64,000 bases of DNA from Salinispora tropica CNB-440 (GTDB lineage Bacteria > Actinomycetota > Actinomycetes > Mycobacteriales > Micromonosporaceae). This document shows, one piece after another, positions 54,665-62,084 of the stretch. The notes beneath the pieces were generated by a model. The model ran no database searches. It was given only the letters and a program-made list of their open reading frames with translations, and was not told where the DNA came from. The stretch spans positions 3,972,144 to 4,036,143 of the forward strand of contig NC_009380.1 in the NCBI RefSeq assembly GCF_000016425.1. The letters run 5' to 3'. The first letter of the stretch is position 1. Every line of letters begins with the position of its first letter. The translations under genes were made by a program, and so were the position numbers.

Positions 54665-55629
54665 ACGGTGATGACGACCTTGCCCCGGGCATGGCCCTTC
54701 TCGAGGTAGCTGATCGCCTCGGGTACCTCGCTCAGGGGGTAGGTCCGGTCGATGACCGGGGTGACCTTTCCAGATTCGAAAAGATCGCATAGCGCTGCCA
54801 GGTCGTCCTGTTTCGGGCTCGCCACGAAGAACACCAGGCGTTGCCGTACGAACATCGACAGGGTGAGCCCACGGAGCACGCGGGCCAGGGGGCCGAGCAG
54901 CCCGTTGCCCGTACCGCTGTTCAGGAGGAGTGTTCCCCGCGGGGTGAGGACGCGTCTACACGCGAGGAGCGGGTGGTTCCCGACATTGTCGAGGACGACG
55001 TCGTAGCGCTGTCCGCTGTGGATGAACTTCTCTTTGTTGTAGTCGATGATGTGGTCGGCACCCAGGTCGCGGACCAGCCCGACGTTCCTGCTGCTACAGA
55101 CCCCGGTCACCTCGGCTCCCAGCGCCTTGCCGATCTGCACGGCGAAGGTGCCCACGCCACCCGCCGCACCGTTGACCAGGAGCCGGTGACCGGGTTGCAG
55201 CCGCCCGTGGTGGCGTAGTGCCTGGTAGGCGGTGAGGGCGGCCACCGGCACAGAAGCGGCCTGTTCCAGGGTCAGGCCGGTCGGCTTCTTCTGCACCCCG
55301 GAGTCGTGGGGCATGGTGACGTATTCGGCGAACGCCCCCTGCCTCAGGGCGAACACCTCGTCTCCCACGTGGAACGTGGTGACGTTGCTGCCCACCGCTT
55401 CGACCTGCCCGGCCAGGTCGAAGCCGAGCGTGTTCGTCTTGGGACGGGTCAGCCCACCCTGCGCCCGCGTGATGTACGGGCTGCCGCGCATCATGTGCCA
55501 GTCCAGGGGGTTGACCGAGGCCGCCCGTACCCGGACCAGCACGTCGTCGTCACCGACGGCGGGCATCTCGAGATCCTGAAGGGTGAGGACGTCGGACGAG
55601 CCGTACGCGTAGTAGCGAATTCCTTTCAT
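54661..55629 (-). CDS. NAD(P)-dependent MDR oxidoreductase (quinone oxidoreductase-like)
   Basis: 322 residues from ATG 55629 (MKGIRYYAYGSS). The medium-chain dehydrogenase/reductase fold is shown by ASVNPLDWHMMRG, LGFDLAGQVEAVG, the nucleotide-binding NGAAGGVGTFAVQIGKALGAEV and the C-terminal GKVVITV. There is no structural zinc loop, which puts it in the zinc-free quinone oxidoreductase group. It is the third gene of a unit led by an ArsR-like regulator, suggesting induction by an electrophile or quinone. Confidence 0.92.
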   Translation of the reverse strand: MKGIRYYAYGSSDVLTLQDLEMPAVGDDDVLVRVRAASVNPLDWHMMRGSPYITRAQGGLTRPKTNTLGFDLAGQVEAVGSNVTTFHVGDEVFALRQGAFAEYVTMPHDSGVQKKPTGLTLEQAASVPVAALTAYQALRHHGRLQPGHRLLVNGAAGGVGTFAVQIGKALGAEVTGVCSSRNVGLVRDLGADHIIDYNKEKFIHSGQRYDVVLDNVGNHPLLACRRVLTPRGTLLLNSGTGNGLLGPLARVLRGLTLSMFVRQRLVFFVASPKQDDLAALCDLFESGKVTPVIDRTYPLSEVPEAISYLEKGHARGKVVITV

Positions 55630-55639
55630 CGTGTTCCTC

Positions 55640-55921
55640 TCATTCCACGCTGCGTAGTATCTGTTCGATCGATGCCGTACGGGTTCGTAGTTCGGCGAGG
55701 TCGACGGCGCTTCGCTGCTGGGCGTCGAGAGTGTTCTCCGCGAGCTTCTCGAACCGGTGCACGAGCTGACGCAGGTCGTCTGCTCGGGCGGCCGCCTGCT
55801 TCTCCTTGCGGCCCTCGAACAGCCCGACGATGACGATGGCGACCAGGAAGGCCGCCACGATGACCACGACCAGCAGAAAGACTGTCGTCGGCCAGGACAT
55901 GTCCCCTCCAAGCGGGTCCAT
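55640..55921 (-). CDS. Small membrane-anchored coiled-coil protein
   Basis: 93 residues. One N-terminal membrane helix (about 10-34: PTTVFLLVVVIVAAFLVAIVIVG), then a charged helix with heptad spacing (RADDLRQLVHRFEKLAENTL, SAVDLAELRTRTASIEQIL). ATG 55921 overlaps the regulator's TAA (TAATG) and has AAGGAG 8 nt upstream inside that gene. An ATG at 55900 with GGAGG is an alternative. Not a recognised family. It sits between the regulator and the oxidoreductase (10 bp). Confidence 0.75.
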   Translation of the reverse strand: MDPLGGDMSWPTTVFLLVVVIVAAFLVAIVIVGLFEGRKEKQAAARADDLRQLVHRFEKLAENTLDAQQRSAVDLAELRTRTASIEQILRSVE

Positions 55922-56271
55922 TACGTTGGCTCCTTGGGTGCGGGACCCTTTCCTGGGTCCAGCCGGGTGAGGGTCTGGGCCGCCTCGGCCACCGCCGATG
56001 CGGTCAGGTGCAGATTGAAGTCGGTGACTTCGTAGTACTTCATGGCTTTGCCATCCTCGGAGAGCTCGAGCCGGCCGATGATCAGGCCTGCTGCTTCCAG
56101 CCGCCGTAGATGCATGTGTAGGAGTGGACGACTCACCCCAATCTCGCGGGCCAGCTGGCTCACGTAGTCACGACGGTTGGCCAGGGCCGCGACGATGCGT
56201 AGTCGAATCGGGTTGGCCAGAGCCGCCAGCATCTCGACCAGGTCGTCTCCGGTCGGTCCGCCTAGTGCCAC
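55921..56271 (-). CDS. ArsR-like winged-helix transcriptional regulator
   Basis: 116 residues from GTG 56271 (GAAGGA 5 nt upstream). The winged helix is ALANPIRLRIVAALANRRDYVSQLAREIGVSRPLLHMHLRRLEAAGLI, followed by a wing with KAMKYYEVTDF. No Cys-rich metal site is present, so it probably does not sense metals through the ArsR alpha-3 site. An inverted repeat 15 bp before the start is a likely autoregulatory operator. First gene of a three-gene unit. Confidence 0.9.
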   Translation of the reverse strand: MALGGPTGDDLVEMLAALANPIRLRIVAALANRRDYVSQLAREIGVSRPLLHMHLRRLEAAGLIIGRLELSEDGKAMKYYEVTDFNLHLTASAVAEAAQTLTRLDPGKGPAPKEPT

Positions 56272-56285
56272 AAGATTCCTTCATG

Positions 56286-56303
56286 TGTAAGGTTTTTCTT
56301 ACA
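56286..56303 (-). promoter_or_regulatory. Palindromic operator upstream of the ArsR-like operon
   Basis: TGTAAG-6 bp-CTTACA, flanked on both sides by catgtg elements, lies between the regulator start and its likely promoter and overlaps the untranslated leader. It is the best dyad in the region, and its AT-rich centre differs from the GC-rich surroundings. Confidence 0.6.
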
Positions 56304-56471
56304 TGTGGAAACCATAGCAGTCACCACCCCGGTCGGCAATGCGCACCGCGGTTGGGCCCGGAGCTACACCGGACAACGACTGCTCGGCTGATCAGGACAG
56401 CGACGCCGACCGACGATCGAGGCCACCGTGGGATAGCTGACCGCCACCCCCCGGTGTATGGGCACAAACGA

Positions 56472-56795
56472 TCACCACAACTGGAGCCAGATCCGCCGCT
56501 CCTCGTCGGTGAGGGGCTGATCTGGGACCAGCCGCTCCGGGTGACCCGGCGGCGGCTGGTCGACGACCCGTACCGGCCTGGGAACGCCAGTCGATGACCG
56601 TCCAACGGACGAGGGGATTCCGCCGGCCGGGATGGAACCACCCACCCACCCCGTACTGTCAGTCGAGGGCACCTCGTCGCCCCACCGCGCCCGGCTACCC
56701 CGCAGAATCTCCCGGGAGTCCATTCCGACGACCGACGCCCCGAACAGGCTCAGGCCGAGCGCCACCTCGGACGCGATTCGCCGGAGCCACCCCAT
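56472..56795 (-). CDS. Hypothetical small protein
   Basis: 107 residues from ATG 56795. An N-terminal hydrophobic stretch (MGWLRRIASEVALGLSLFGASVVGM) is followed by a polar Gly/Pro/Ser-rich region and a C-terminus PDQPLTDEERRIWLQLW that looks like a short conserved helix. It is the only frame in 56.3-57.0 kb with plausible composition, but there is no family match. Moderate support. Confidence 0.45.
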   Translation of the reverse strand: MGWLRRIASEVALGLSLFGASVVGMDSREILRGSRARWGDEVPSTDSTGWVGGSIPAGGIPSSVGRSSTGVPRPVRVVDQPPPGHPERLVPDQPLTDEERRIWLQLW

Positions 56796-57028
56796 CAGCA
56801 CGGCACACACTCACCGTCTGCGGCGGAGCCGGCACTCCACCCGGCTAAACCGGGCTAAAGAGAACTGAAATACCCATCCGGGAAGCGGTGCAAGGACCAC
56901 CACGGCAACCAGCCCGGCCACTGATGCGTACGTCAAAGGGGCTCCTCGGGTCCGGCTCCACGCTAGGACGACCGATTCTCCCGAGCCCCGCTCAACGCCG
57001 ACTCAAGTCAGCGGAAGGAAGACCCCCG

Positions 57029-57619
57029 TCAGCTGTTGGTGATCCAGCTCCAAGCCGACACCACCCACTCGGTCTGCTTGAGCCACGCGAAGCCGAGACT
57101 GACAAGAAAGACGGCCGTCACCAGGTGCGCACCGCGGGCGCCACGCCGTACCCGGCCCAGGCGCTGCTCGAGTACCACCCGGCCGACAAGCCGGGCAAGG
57201 GCGAACAGCCCGGCCGCGACCAACAGACTCAACAGGAAGATCAACAGTGGCGTGGCGAGGTTACCGCCGCCCGAAATCGACCAGATCCCCCAACAGACGA
57301 ACGCGAAGAGGGCTCCGCCGGCGCTCCACTCCCAGCCTGGGCGGAGCTGCGCGAGGTGCCAGCTCATCGGCCGACGCGAAGCCCGCGCCTCCGGCCAGCC
57401 CGTCCCGGTCTCCTCCTCGACCACCGGAAACGGCGTGGTCCGACGGGCACCGGTCTGTCCTACTGAGGCCACCCCCCGCTGGTAGGCATCCCGCTGCGGC
57501 GGCACCCCGGCCTCCGGCTGCGGCGGCACCACGCCTGCCCACTGCGGCGGCGCCCCGACCTCCGGCTGCGGCGGCACCTCGACGGTCCGCTCGGCCCACG
57601 GTTGCGTCTGGTCGGCCAT
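57029..57619 (-). CDS. Hypothetical membrane protein with Pro-rich N-terminus
   Basis: 196 residues from ATG 57619 (GGAGGGACGAC upstream). The N-terminal ~60 residues repeat VPPQPE/APPQW-type units (PPQPEVGAPPQWAGVVPPQP). Three membrane helices follow: about 98-115 (GGALFAFVCWGIWSI), 122-147 (ATPLLIFLLSLLVAAGLFAL) and 165-185 (VTAVFLVSLGFAWL). No known family. It diverges from the Eis-type gene. Confidence 0.8.
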   Translation of the reverse strand: MADQTQPWAERTVEVPPQPEVGAPPQWAGVVPPQPEAGVPPQRDAYQRGVASVGQTGARRTTPFPVVEEETGTGWPEARASRRPMSWHLAQLRPGWEWSAGGALFAFVCWGIWSISGGGNLATPLLIFLLSLLVAAGLFALARLVGRVVLEQRLGRVRRGARGAHLVTAVFLVSLGFAWLKQTEWVVSAWSWITNS

Positions 57620-57751
57620 GTCGTCCCTCCCCTGGACCAGACGGGGACCGGCGGGCCCCGTCTGACTATCGAGGGTAGCCAGCACACAAATATGCCGCCG
57701 CTACGGACCACCGGGCCAGCCGACCTGACTTAGTGCGCTAGACACGAAGAC

Positions 57752-58981
57752 ATGACCTTCGCACCGAACTTCGGCGTCGCTCGTACCGAGGAGCTTGAGG
57801 AGCTGGGCGAGCTGCTCGGCAGCCTCTTCCACAGCAGCTTGGACGCCGAGTCACGGGCCGTCCAGCAGAGCCTCCTGGAGCCCGAGCGCACCCTGGTCGT
57901 CCGCGACGACAGCGAAGTGGTGGCGACCGCCACCGCCTTCACCCGCGAACTGACCGTACCGGGGGCACGCCTGCCCGCAGCGCATGTCAGCATGGTCGCG
58001 GTGGCGCCCACGCACCGCCGCCGTGGCCTGCTCAGCGAGCTGATGCGGCGGCAGCTCGGCGGCGTACGCGACGCCGGCACCGAACCGGTCGCGCTGCTGT
58101 GGGCCAGCGAAGGGCGGATCTACCCACGCTTCGGCTACGGCCTGGCCTGCCACCAGTTGGTGGTGGAGTGTGAAACCACCGAGCTTCGCCTACCCGAGCC
58201 GACCGCCGGCGCGGGCCGCCTCCGCCTGACCAAACCGGCGCGCTGCCGGGCCGAGCTGGCCCGGGTGTACGACGGGGTTCGGCCCGACCGGCCCGGCTGG
58301 TCCAGCCGCAGCGAGGTGTGGTGGAACTATGTCCTCGCCGACCCGGCCGCCCGCCGTGAGGGGGCCACCGAACGGCGGGCCCTGCTGCACGAGGGCCCCG
58401 ACGGCGTCAACGGGTACGCGCTCTTCCGCACCCGCAACGCCTGGGACACGGTCGGGCCCAAGGCCGTCACCCTGGTTGACGAGGTGGTGAGCGGCGACCC
58501 GGCCGCTTACCTGGCGATGTGGCGACTGCTGCTCACCCTCGACCTGACCCGCCGGCTCACGCTGCGCGGCATCGCGCTGGACGAGCCGCTACTGCGGCTG
58601 GTCAACGAACCGCGCCGGCTCGACGCGCGCCTGAACGACGCCCTCTGGCTGCGGGTGGTGGATCTGCCGGCGGCCCTCTCCGCCCGACGGTACGCGACCT
58701 CGGTTGACGTGGTGCTGGAGGTCACCGACGACCTGCTGACGGAGAACACCGGCCGCTGGCGGCTCACCGGCGGGCTGGACGGGGCCAGCTGCGTCCCCAG
58801 CACCGAGATGGCCGACCTGGCCTGCGACATCCGGGCCCTCGGTGAGCTGTACCTGGGCGGGACCGGACTGGGCGAACTAGCCGCTGCCGGCCGGGTTCGG
58901 GAGCTGCGGCCCGGCGCCCTGGCCAGCGCCGGACCCGCCTTCGGTTGGCAGCGGGCTCCCGCCGCCATGGAAGTCTTCTGA
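57752..58981 (+). CDS. Eis-type GNAT N-acetyltransferase
   Basis: 409 residues with the three-domain Eis layout. The N-terminal GNAT domain contains VSMVAVAPTHRRRGLLSELM (acetyl-CoA P-loop R-x2-G-x) and YPRFGYGLACHQ. A second, GNAT-like domain is in the middle (YVLADPAARREGATE, MWRLLLTLDLTRRLTLR). The SCP2-like C-terminal domain ends in the free carboxylate Phe (AAMEVF*), which serves as general base in Eis. Mycobacterial Eis acetylates aminoglycosides and lysines of host proteins. The substrate here is unknown. Confidence 0.92.
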   Translation: MTFAPNFGVARTEELEELGELLGSLFHSSLDAESRAVQQSLLEPERTLVVRDDSEVVATATAFTRELTVPGARLPAAHVSMVAVAPTHRRRGLLSELMRRQLGGVRDAGTEPVALLWASEGRIYPRFGYGLACHQLVVECETTELRLPEPTAGAGRLRLTKPARCRAELARVYDGVRPDRPGWSSRSEVWWNYVLADPAARREGATERRALLHEGPDGVNGYALFRTRNAWDTVGPKAVTLVDEVVSGDPAAYLAMWRLLLTLDLTRRLTLRGIALDEPLLRLVNEPRRLDARLNDALWLRVVDLPAALSARRYATSVDVVLEVTDDLLTENTGRWRLTGGLDGASCVPSTEMADLACDIRALGELYLGGTGLGELAAAGRVRELRPGALASAGPAFGWQRAPAAMEVF

Positions 58982-59003
58982 CGCCGCGGGGTACGGTCGG
59001 TTG

Positions 59004-59321
59004 ATGGGTGACGTGGAGCGACGACGGCGTCGGTACCGGCAACCCGCTGACCGCGCCGCCGAAAGCCCGGACCCGGCCCAGACGGCGGCCGGGGGGCACA
59101 GCGGTGGCAGGCCACCCCGGGTCCGCCGGGGCGACGCCGAGGAGAGCGAACGCGGGCTGCGAGGCCTGGTGGGCTCTGGCTCGTCGCAGGTGAGCGTGAC
59201 CGCGGCGATGCGGGCCCGTGACGCGACCCGCCCGACGGAGGAGGACCTGGCGGAGGCGGAGGCCCGGGTGGTCCTGGTCCGCCGTAACTGGGTTCCGCGC
59301 GAAGACCTCCCCCGCCGGTGA
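59004..59321 (+). CDS. Conserved actinobacterial hypothetical protein
   Basis: 105 residues from ATG 59004. Arg-rich and polar. The C-terminal half, SQVSVTAAMRARDATRPTEEDLAEAEARVVLVRRNWVPREDLP, looks like a conserved structured end, while the first 50 residues are probably disordered. It follows the Eis-type gene by 22 bp on the same strand, so it is likely co-transcribed. Function unknown. Confidence 0.7.
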   Translation: MGDVERRRRRYRQPADRAAESPDPAQTAAGGHSGGRPPRVRRGDAEESERGLRGLVGSGSSQVSVTAAMRARDATRPTEEDLAEAEARVVLVRRNWVPREDLPRR

Positions 59322-59331
59322 TCGGCCCCGT

Positions 59332-59799
59332 TCAGGGCAGGTCCGGGAGCTCCCGGGTGCGCTCGTAGTCGGCCACCTGGTCGATGCGGCGCACGTGACG
59401 TTGTTTTTCGGAAAACGGGGTGGTCAGGAACGCCTCGACGATGGCGGTGGCCTCATCGAGGGTGTGCTGCCGGCCGCCGACCGCGACGACGTTGGCGTTG
59501 TTGTGCTCCCGGGCCAGGTGCGCGGTGTCAATGCTCCAGGCGAGCGCGGCCCGAACACCGTCGATCTTGTTCGCCGCGATCTGCTCACCGTTGCCGGAGC
59601 CCCCGATAACCACCCCGAGGCTACCCTGGTCGGCAACGACCCGGTCGCCGGTGTGTAGGCAGAACGCCGGGTAGTCGTCGTCCGGGTCATAGGCGTGCGG
59701 GCCGACGTCAATCACGTCGTACCCCTCCTTGGCCAGGTGGTTGGCCAGGTGCGCCTTCAGCTCGAAACCGGCGTGGTCGGATCCCAGGTAGACACGCAT
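59332..59799 (-). CDS. rpiB: Ribose-5-phosphate isomerase B
   Basis: 155 residues from ATG 59799 (MRVYLGSDHAGFELKAHL); a 26-residue upstream extension was rejected. Key blocks: YDVIDVGPHAYDPDDDYP, GVVIGGSGNGEQIAANKIDGVRAA and AREHNNANVVAVGGR. The GGSGNGEQ loop lacks the Cys of the E. coli enzyme and follows the mycobacterial type, which uses Glu as the base. It interconverts ribose 5-phosphate and ribulose 5-phosphate. Confidence 0.96.
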   Translation of the reverse strand: MRVYLGSDHAGFELKAHLANHLAKEGYDVIDVGPHAYDPDDDYPAFCLHTGDRVVADQGSLGVVIGGSGNGEQIAANKIDGVRAALAWSIDTAHLAREHNNANVVAVGGRQHTLDEATAIVEAFLTTPFSEKQRHVRRIDQVADYERTRELPDLP

Positions 59800-59912
59800 A
59801 CCGGGCAGTCTGACAGGACCCGTCTCCGGCCGACGCTCGCGGGTCGGCCGAAGACGGCTTCGGCACAGTCCGGGCAACGGTCAGACAGCCCGGGTGACGG
59901 CACCTACCCTGC

Positions 59913-61118
59913 TCACTGCCCGGACGACAACTCGGCGACGACCAGTCCGCCGCGGGCCTTCGGGGTGAACCAGGTGCTCTTGCGTGGCATCTTCTCCCGC
60001 GCCAGGTTCACCGCGACGAAGTCGTCCACGGTCACCGGGGCGACGAGGACGGCCAGCTCGGCGCGGCCGGCGTCGACCTCCCCACGGAGCCAGCTCGCCG
60101 GGTAGTCGCCGCCGACGTAGGTGATCCGCTTGTCGCCCGGGTCCAGCCCCAGCGCGTCCCGCAGCAACAACCGCTCGACCAGGGCATGGTCCAGGTTCTC
60201 CAGGCGCCCCGCGCCCACCCGGGGCAGGCGCACGGCGTACGCCGCATCGGGGAGCCGGAGGTGGACGGTGCCGCCGGCCGCCGGGACCTCGACCGGGCCG
60301 TCGATCGGCTCGACCTGGGCGCCGGCGGCACGAAGCCGGTCGATCAGCTCAGCCGGGCTGGTGGTGAGCTCGTCGACCAACCGGTTGTACGGGGCGATGG
60401 CGACCGAGGCCGGCGTGGTGACCACGGCCAGGAAGCGCGGTAGCCCTCCGGTCTGGGCCGCGAGGCTGCGGTGGTTGCCGTCGGCGACGACCAACTCGCC
60501 ACCGCCGGCCAGAGCGGTCAGCTCATCCTGCTGCTCCCCCGGACCGACCAGCCAGATGGCATGCGTCCGCCCGGCCTGGTCGGTGTCCGTCGCGGCCGGC
60601 GCCCCGGCCCGGTCGGCCGCTGCCGCGAGGGCGGCGTGCAGCTCGTCGCCCCGACCGGTCTGGAGTAGGAGCACCGGCGACAACAGATGTCCCAGAGACT
60701 CGGCCAAGGCCACCCGCTCGCGAACCTTGGCGATGAAGACGTCCTCGTTCCGGATCACCAGACCCGGCTCGGCGGCGCTGGTGGAGATCTGGTCGGTATC
60801 CACCATGACGAACAGCCCGTACGCGGGCTCTTCCTCCGGCGCACTGATCCGGTAGAGCACCACCACCTGCTCGGCTGGGGTGTAGCTACCCGCCGCCTTC
60901 GCCTCGGCGAGGCGGGCGGCCGCCTCCGGCAGTGCTTCGAGAAAGGACTTCCCCCGGCTCTCCGGGGCCCGGTGCGGCATCTCGATGCCGAGGGCACTGT
61001 GCGGATTCACCTCGATGATCGAGGTGATCTCCGCGTCGTCGGCGAACTCGTCGTAGTTCTGCGCGCCGGTGCCGCCAGTGGTGATCCAGGCCCGGGTGAT
61101 TGGATGGGCGACCGTCAT
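59913..61118 (-). CDS. DUF1015 family protein
   Basis: 401 residues matching DUF1015 (SerK-like/HTP-reductase family annotations exist). The N-terminal half has AQNYDEFADDAEITSIIEVNPHSALGIEMPHR, the central VVADGNHRSLAAQ is the signature GxHR-type motif, and the C-terminal has KSTWFTPKARGGLVV. Archaeal relatives act as free-serine kinases, so a kinase role on small molecules is possible but not shown. Confidence 0.88.
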   Translation of the reverse strand: MTVAHPITRAWITTGGTGAQNYDEFADDAEITSIIEVNPHSALGIEMPHRAPESRGKSFLEALPEAAARLAEAKAAGSYTPAEQVVVLYRISAPEEEPAYGLFVMVDTDQISTSAAEPGLVIRNEDVFIAKVRERVALAESLGHLLSPVLLLQTGRGDELHAALAAAADRAGAPAATDTDQAGRTHAIWLVGPGEQQDELTALAGGGELVVADGNHRSLAAQTGGLPRFLAVVTTPASVAIAPYNRLVDELTTSPAELIDRLRAAGAQVEPIDGPVEVPAAGGTVHLRLPDAAYAVRLPRVGAGRLENLDHALVERLLLRDALGLDPGDKRITYVGGDYPASWLRGEVDAGRAELAVLVAPVTVDDFVAVNLAREKMPRKSTWFTPKARGGLVVAELSSGQ

Positions 61119-61253
61119 GTCCGCTGACGCTACCGGTAACGCTCACCTCCGGCGCCGGGGGCCCATCGCTGCACACCGGAGCACCCGGCCGACACCGGCG
61201 GCGCCGCGGGCCCTGCCATCTGCCCGACGATGCCCGGGGCCCGCCGCACGGTG

Positions 61254-61877
61254 TCAGTCGAAGATGGGGGCGAGCTCCCGGGAGCGCTTGAGTTCGAAGA
61301 ACCCCGGCGTGCCGGCGACCAGCAGAACGCCATCCCAGAGCCGGCCGGCGGCCTCGCCCCGGGGAGCTGGGGTGACGACCGGGCCGAAAAAAGCGACCGG
61401 GTTTCCGTCCGGACCCGGGGCGTGGATGACGGGGGTACCGACGTCGGTGCCGACCGGCCGCATTCCCGCCTCGTGGCTGGCGCGCAGCGCTCCGTCGTAC
61501 TCGGTGCTGTCGGCGGCCTGGGCCAACTCCGGGTCCAGTCCGGCGTCGGTCAGGGCGGCGGTGAACAGTTCCCGGGTGAGCTGCTCGGACTGTAGATGGA
61601 TGCGGGTACCGAGCGCGGTGTACAGGTCCCGCAGCGCCCCGGTGCCGTACCGCTGCTCGGCGGCGACACAGACCCGAACGGGGCCCCACCCGGTCCGCAT
61701 CAGCGCCTGGTAGTCCGCGGGCAGGTCCCGGCCTGTGTTGAGCACCGACAGGCTCATCACGTGGAAGCGGATGTCCAAGGCCCGGACCCGCTCGACCTCC
61801 AACAGCCAACGAGAGGTGATCCACGCCCATGGGCAGATCGGGTCGAACCACATGTCGACGGTGACTCGCTCACTCAC
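61254..61877 (-). CDS. DsbA-family oxidoreductase, Rv2466c (mycothiol-dependent) type
   Basis: 207 residues from GTG 61877. A thioredoxin fold with a helical insertion. The active site VDMWFDPICPWAWITSRWL has the C-P-W-A motif of Rv2466c, with a single reactive Cys followed by Pro-Trp. GTDVGTPVIHAPG holds the cis-Pro loop. Rv2466c-type enzymes use mycothiol to reduce nitro compounds and other oxidants, which suits a mycothiol-making actinomycete. No signal peptide, so cytoplasmic. Confidence 0.92.
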   Translation of the reverse strand: MSERVTVDMWFDPICPWAWITSRWLLEVERVRALDIRFHVMSLSVLNTGRDLPADYQALMRTGWGPVRVCVAAEQRYGTGALRDLYTALGTRIHLQSEQLTRELFTAALTDAGLDPELAQAADSTEYDGALRASHEAGMRPVGTDVGTPVIHAPGPDGNPVAFFGPVVTPAPRGEAAGRLWDGVLLVAGTPGFFELKRSRELAPIFD

Positions 61878-62084
61878 AGGGAAGTCCCTTCACAACAACT
61901 ACGCCGATTCTCGACACCTGCACCGATCCTTGCCCACGTTCCCAGGTACAACACCGAATGAGACCGTGACCTGGCCCACCCGCTGGCCCGGGTGCGTGCA
62001 AGACTCGACTCGCGCGGCCGCTACGAGCGGCTGCCCGACGACGCCGCGGTCGGCGTGCGGCGAGACGAGAGATGGAGACGAACA

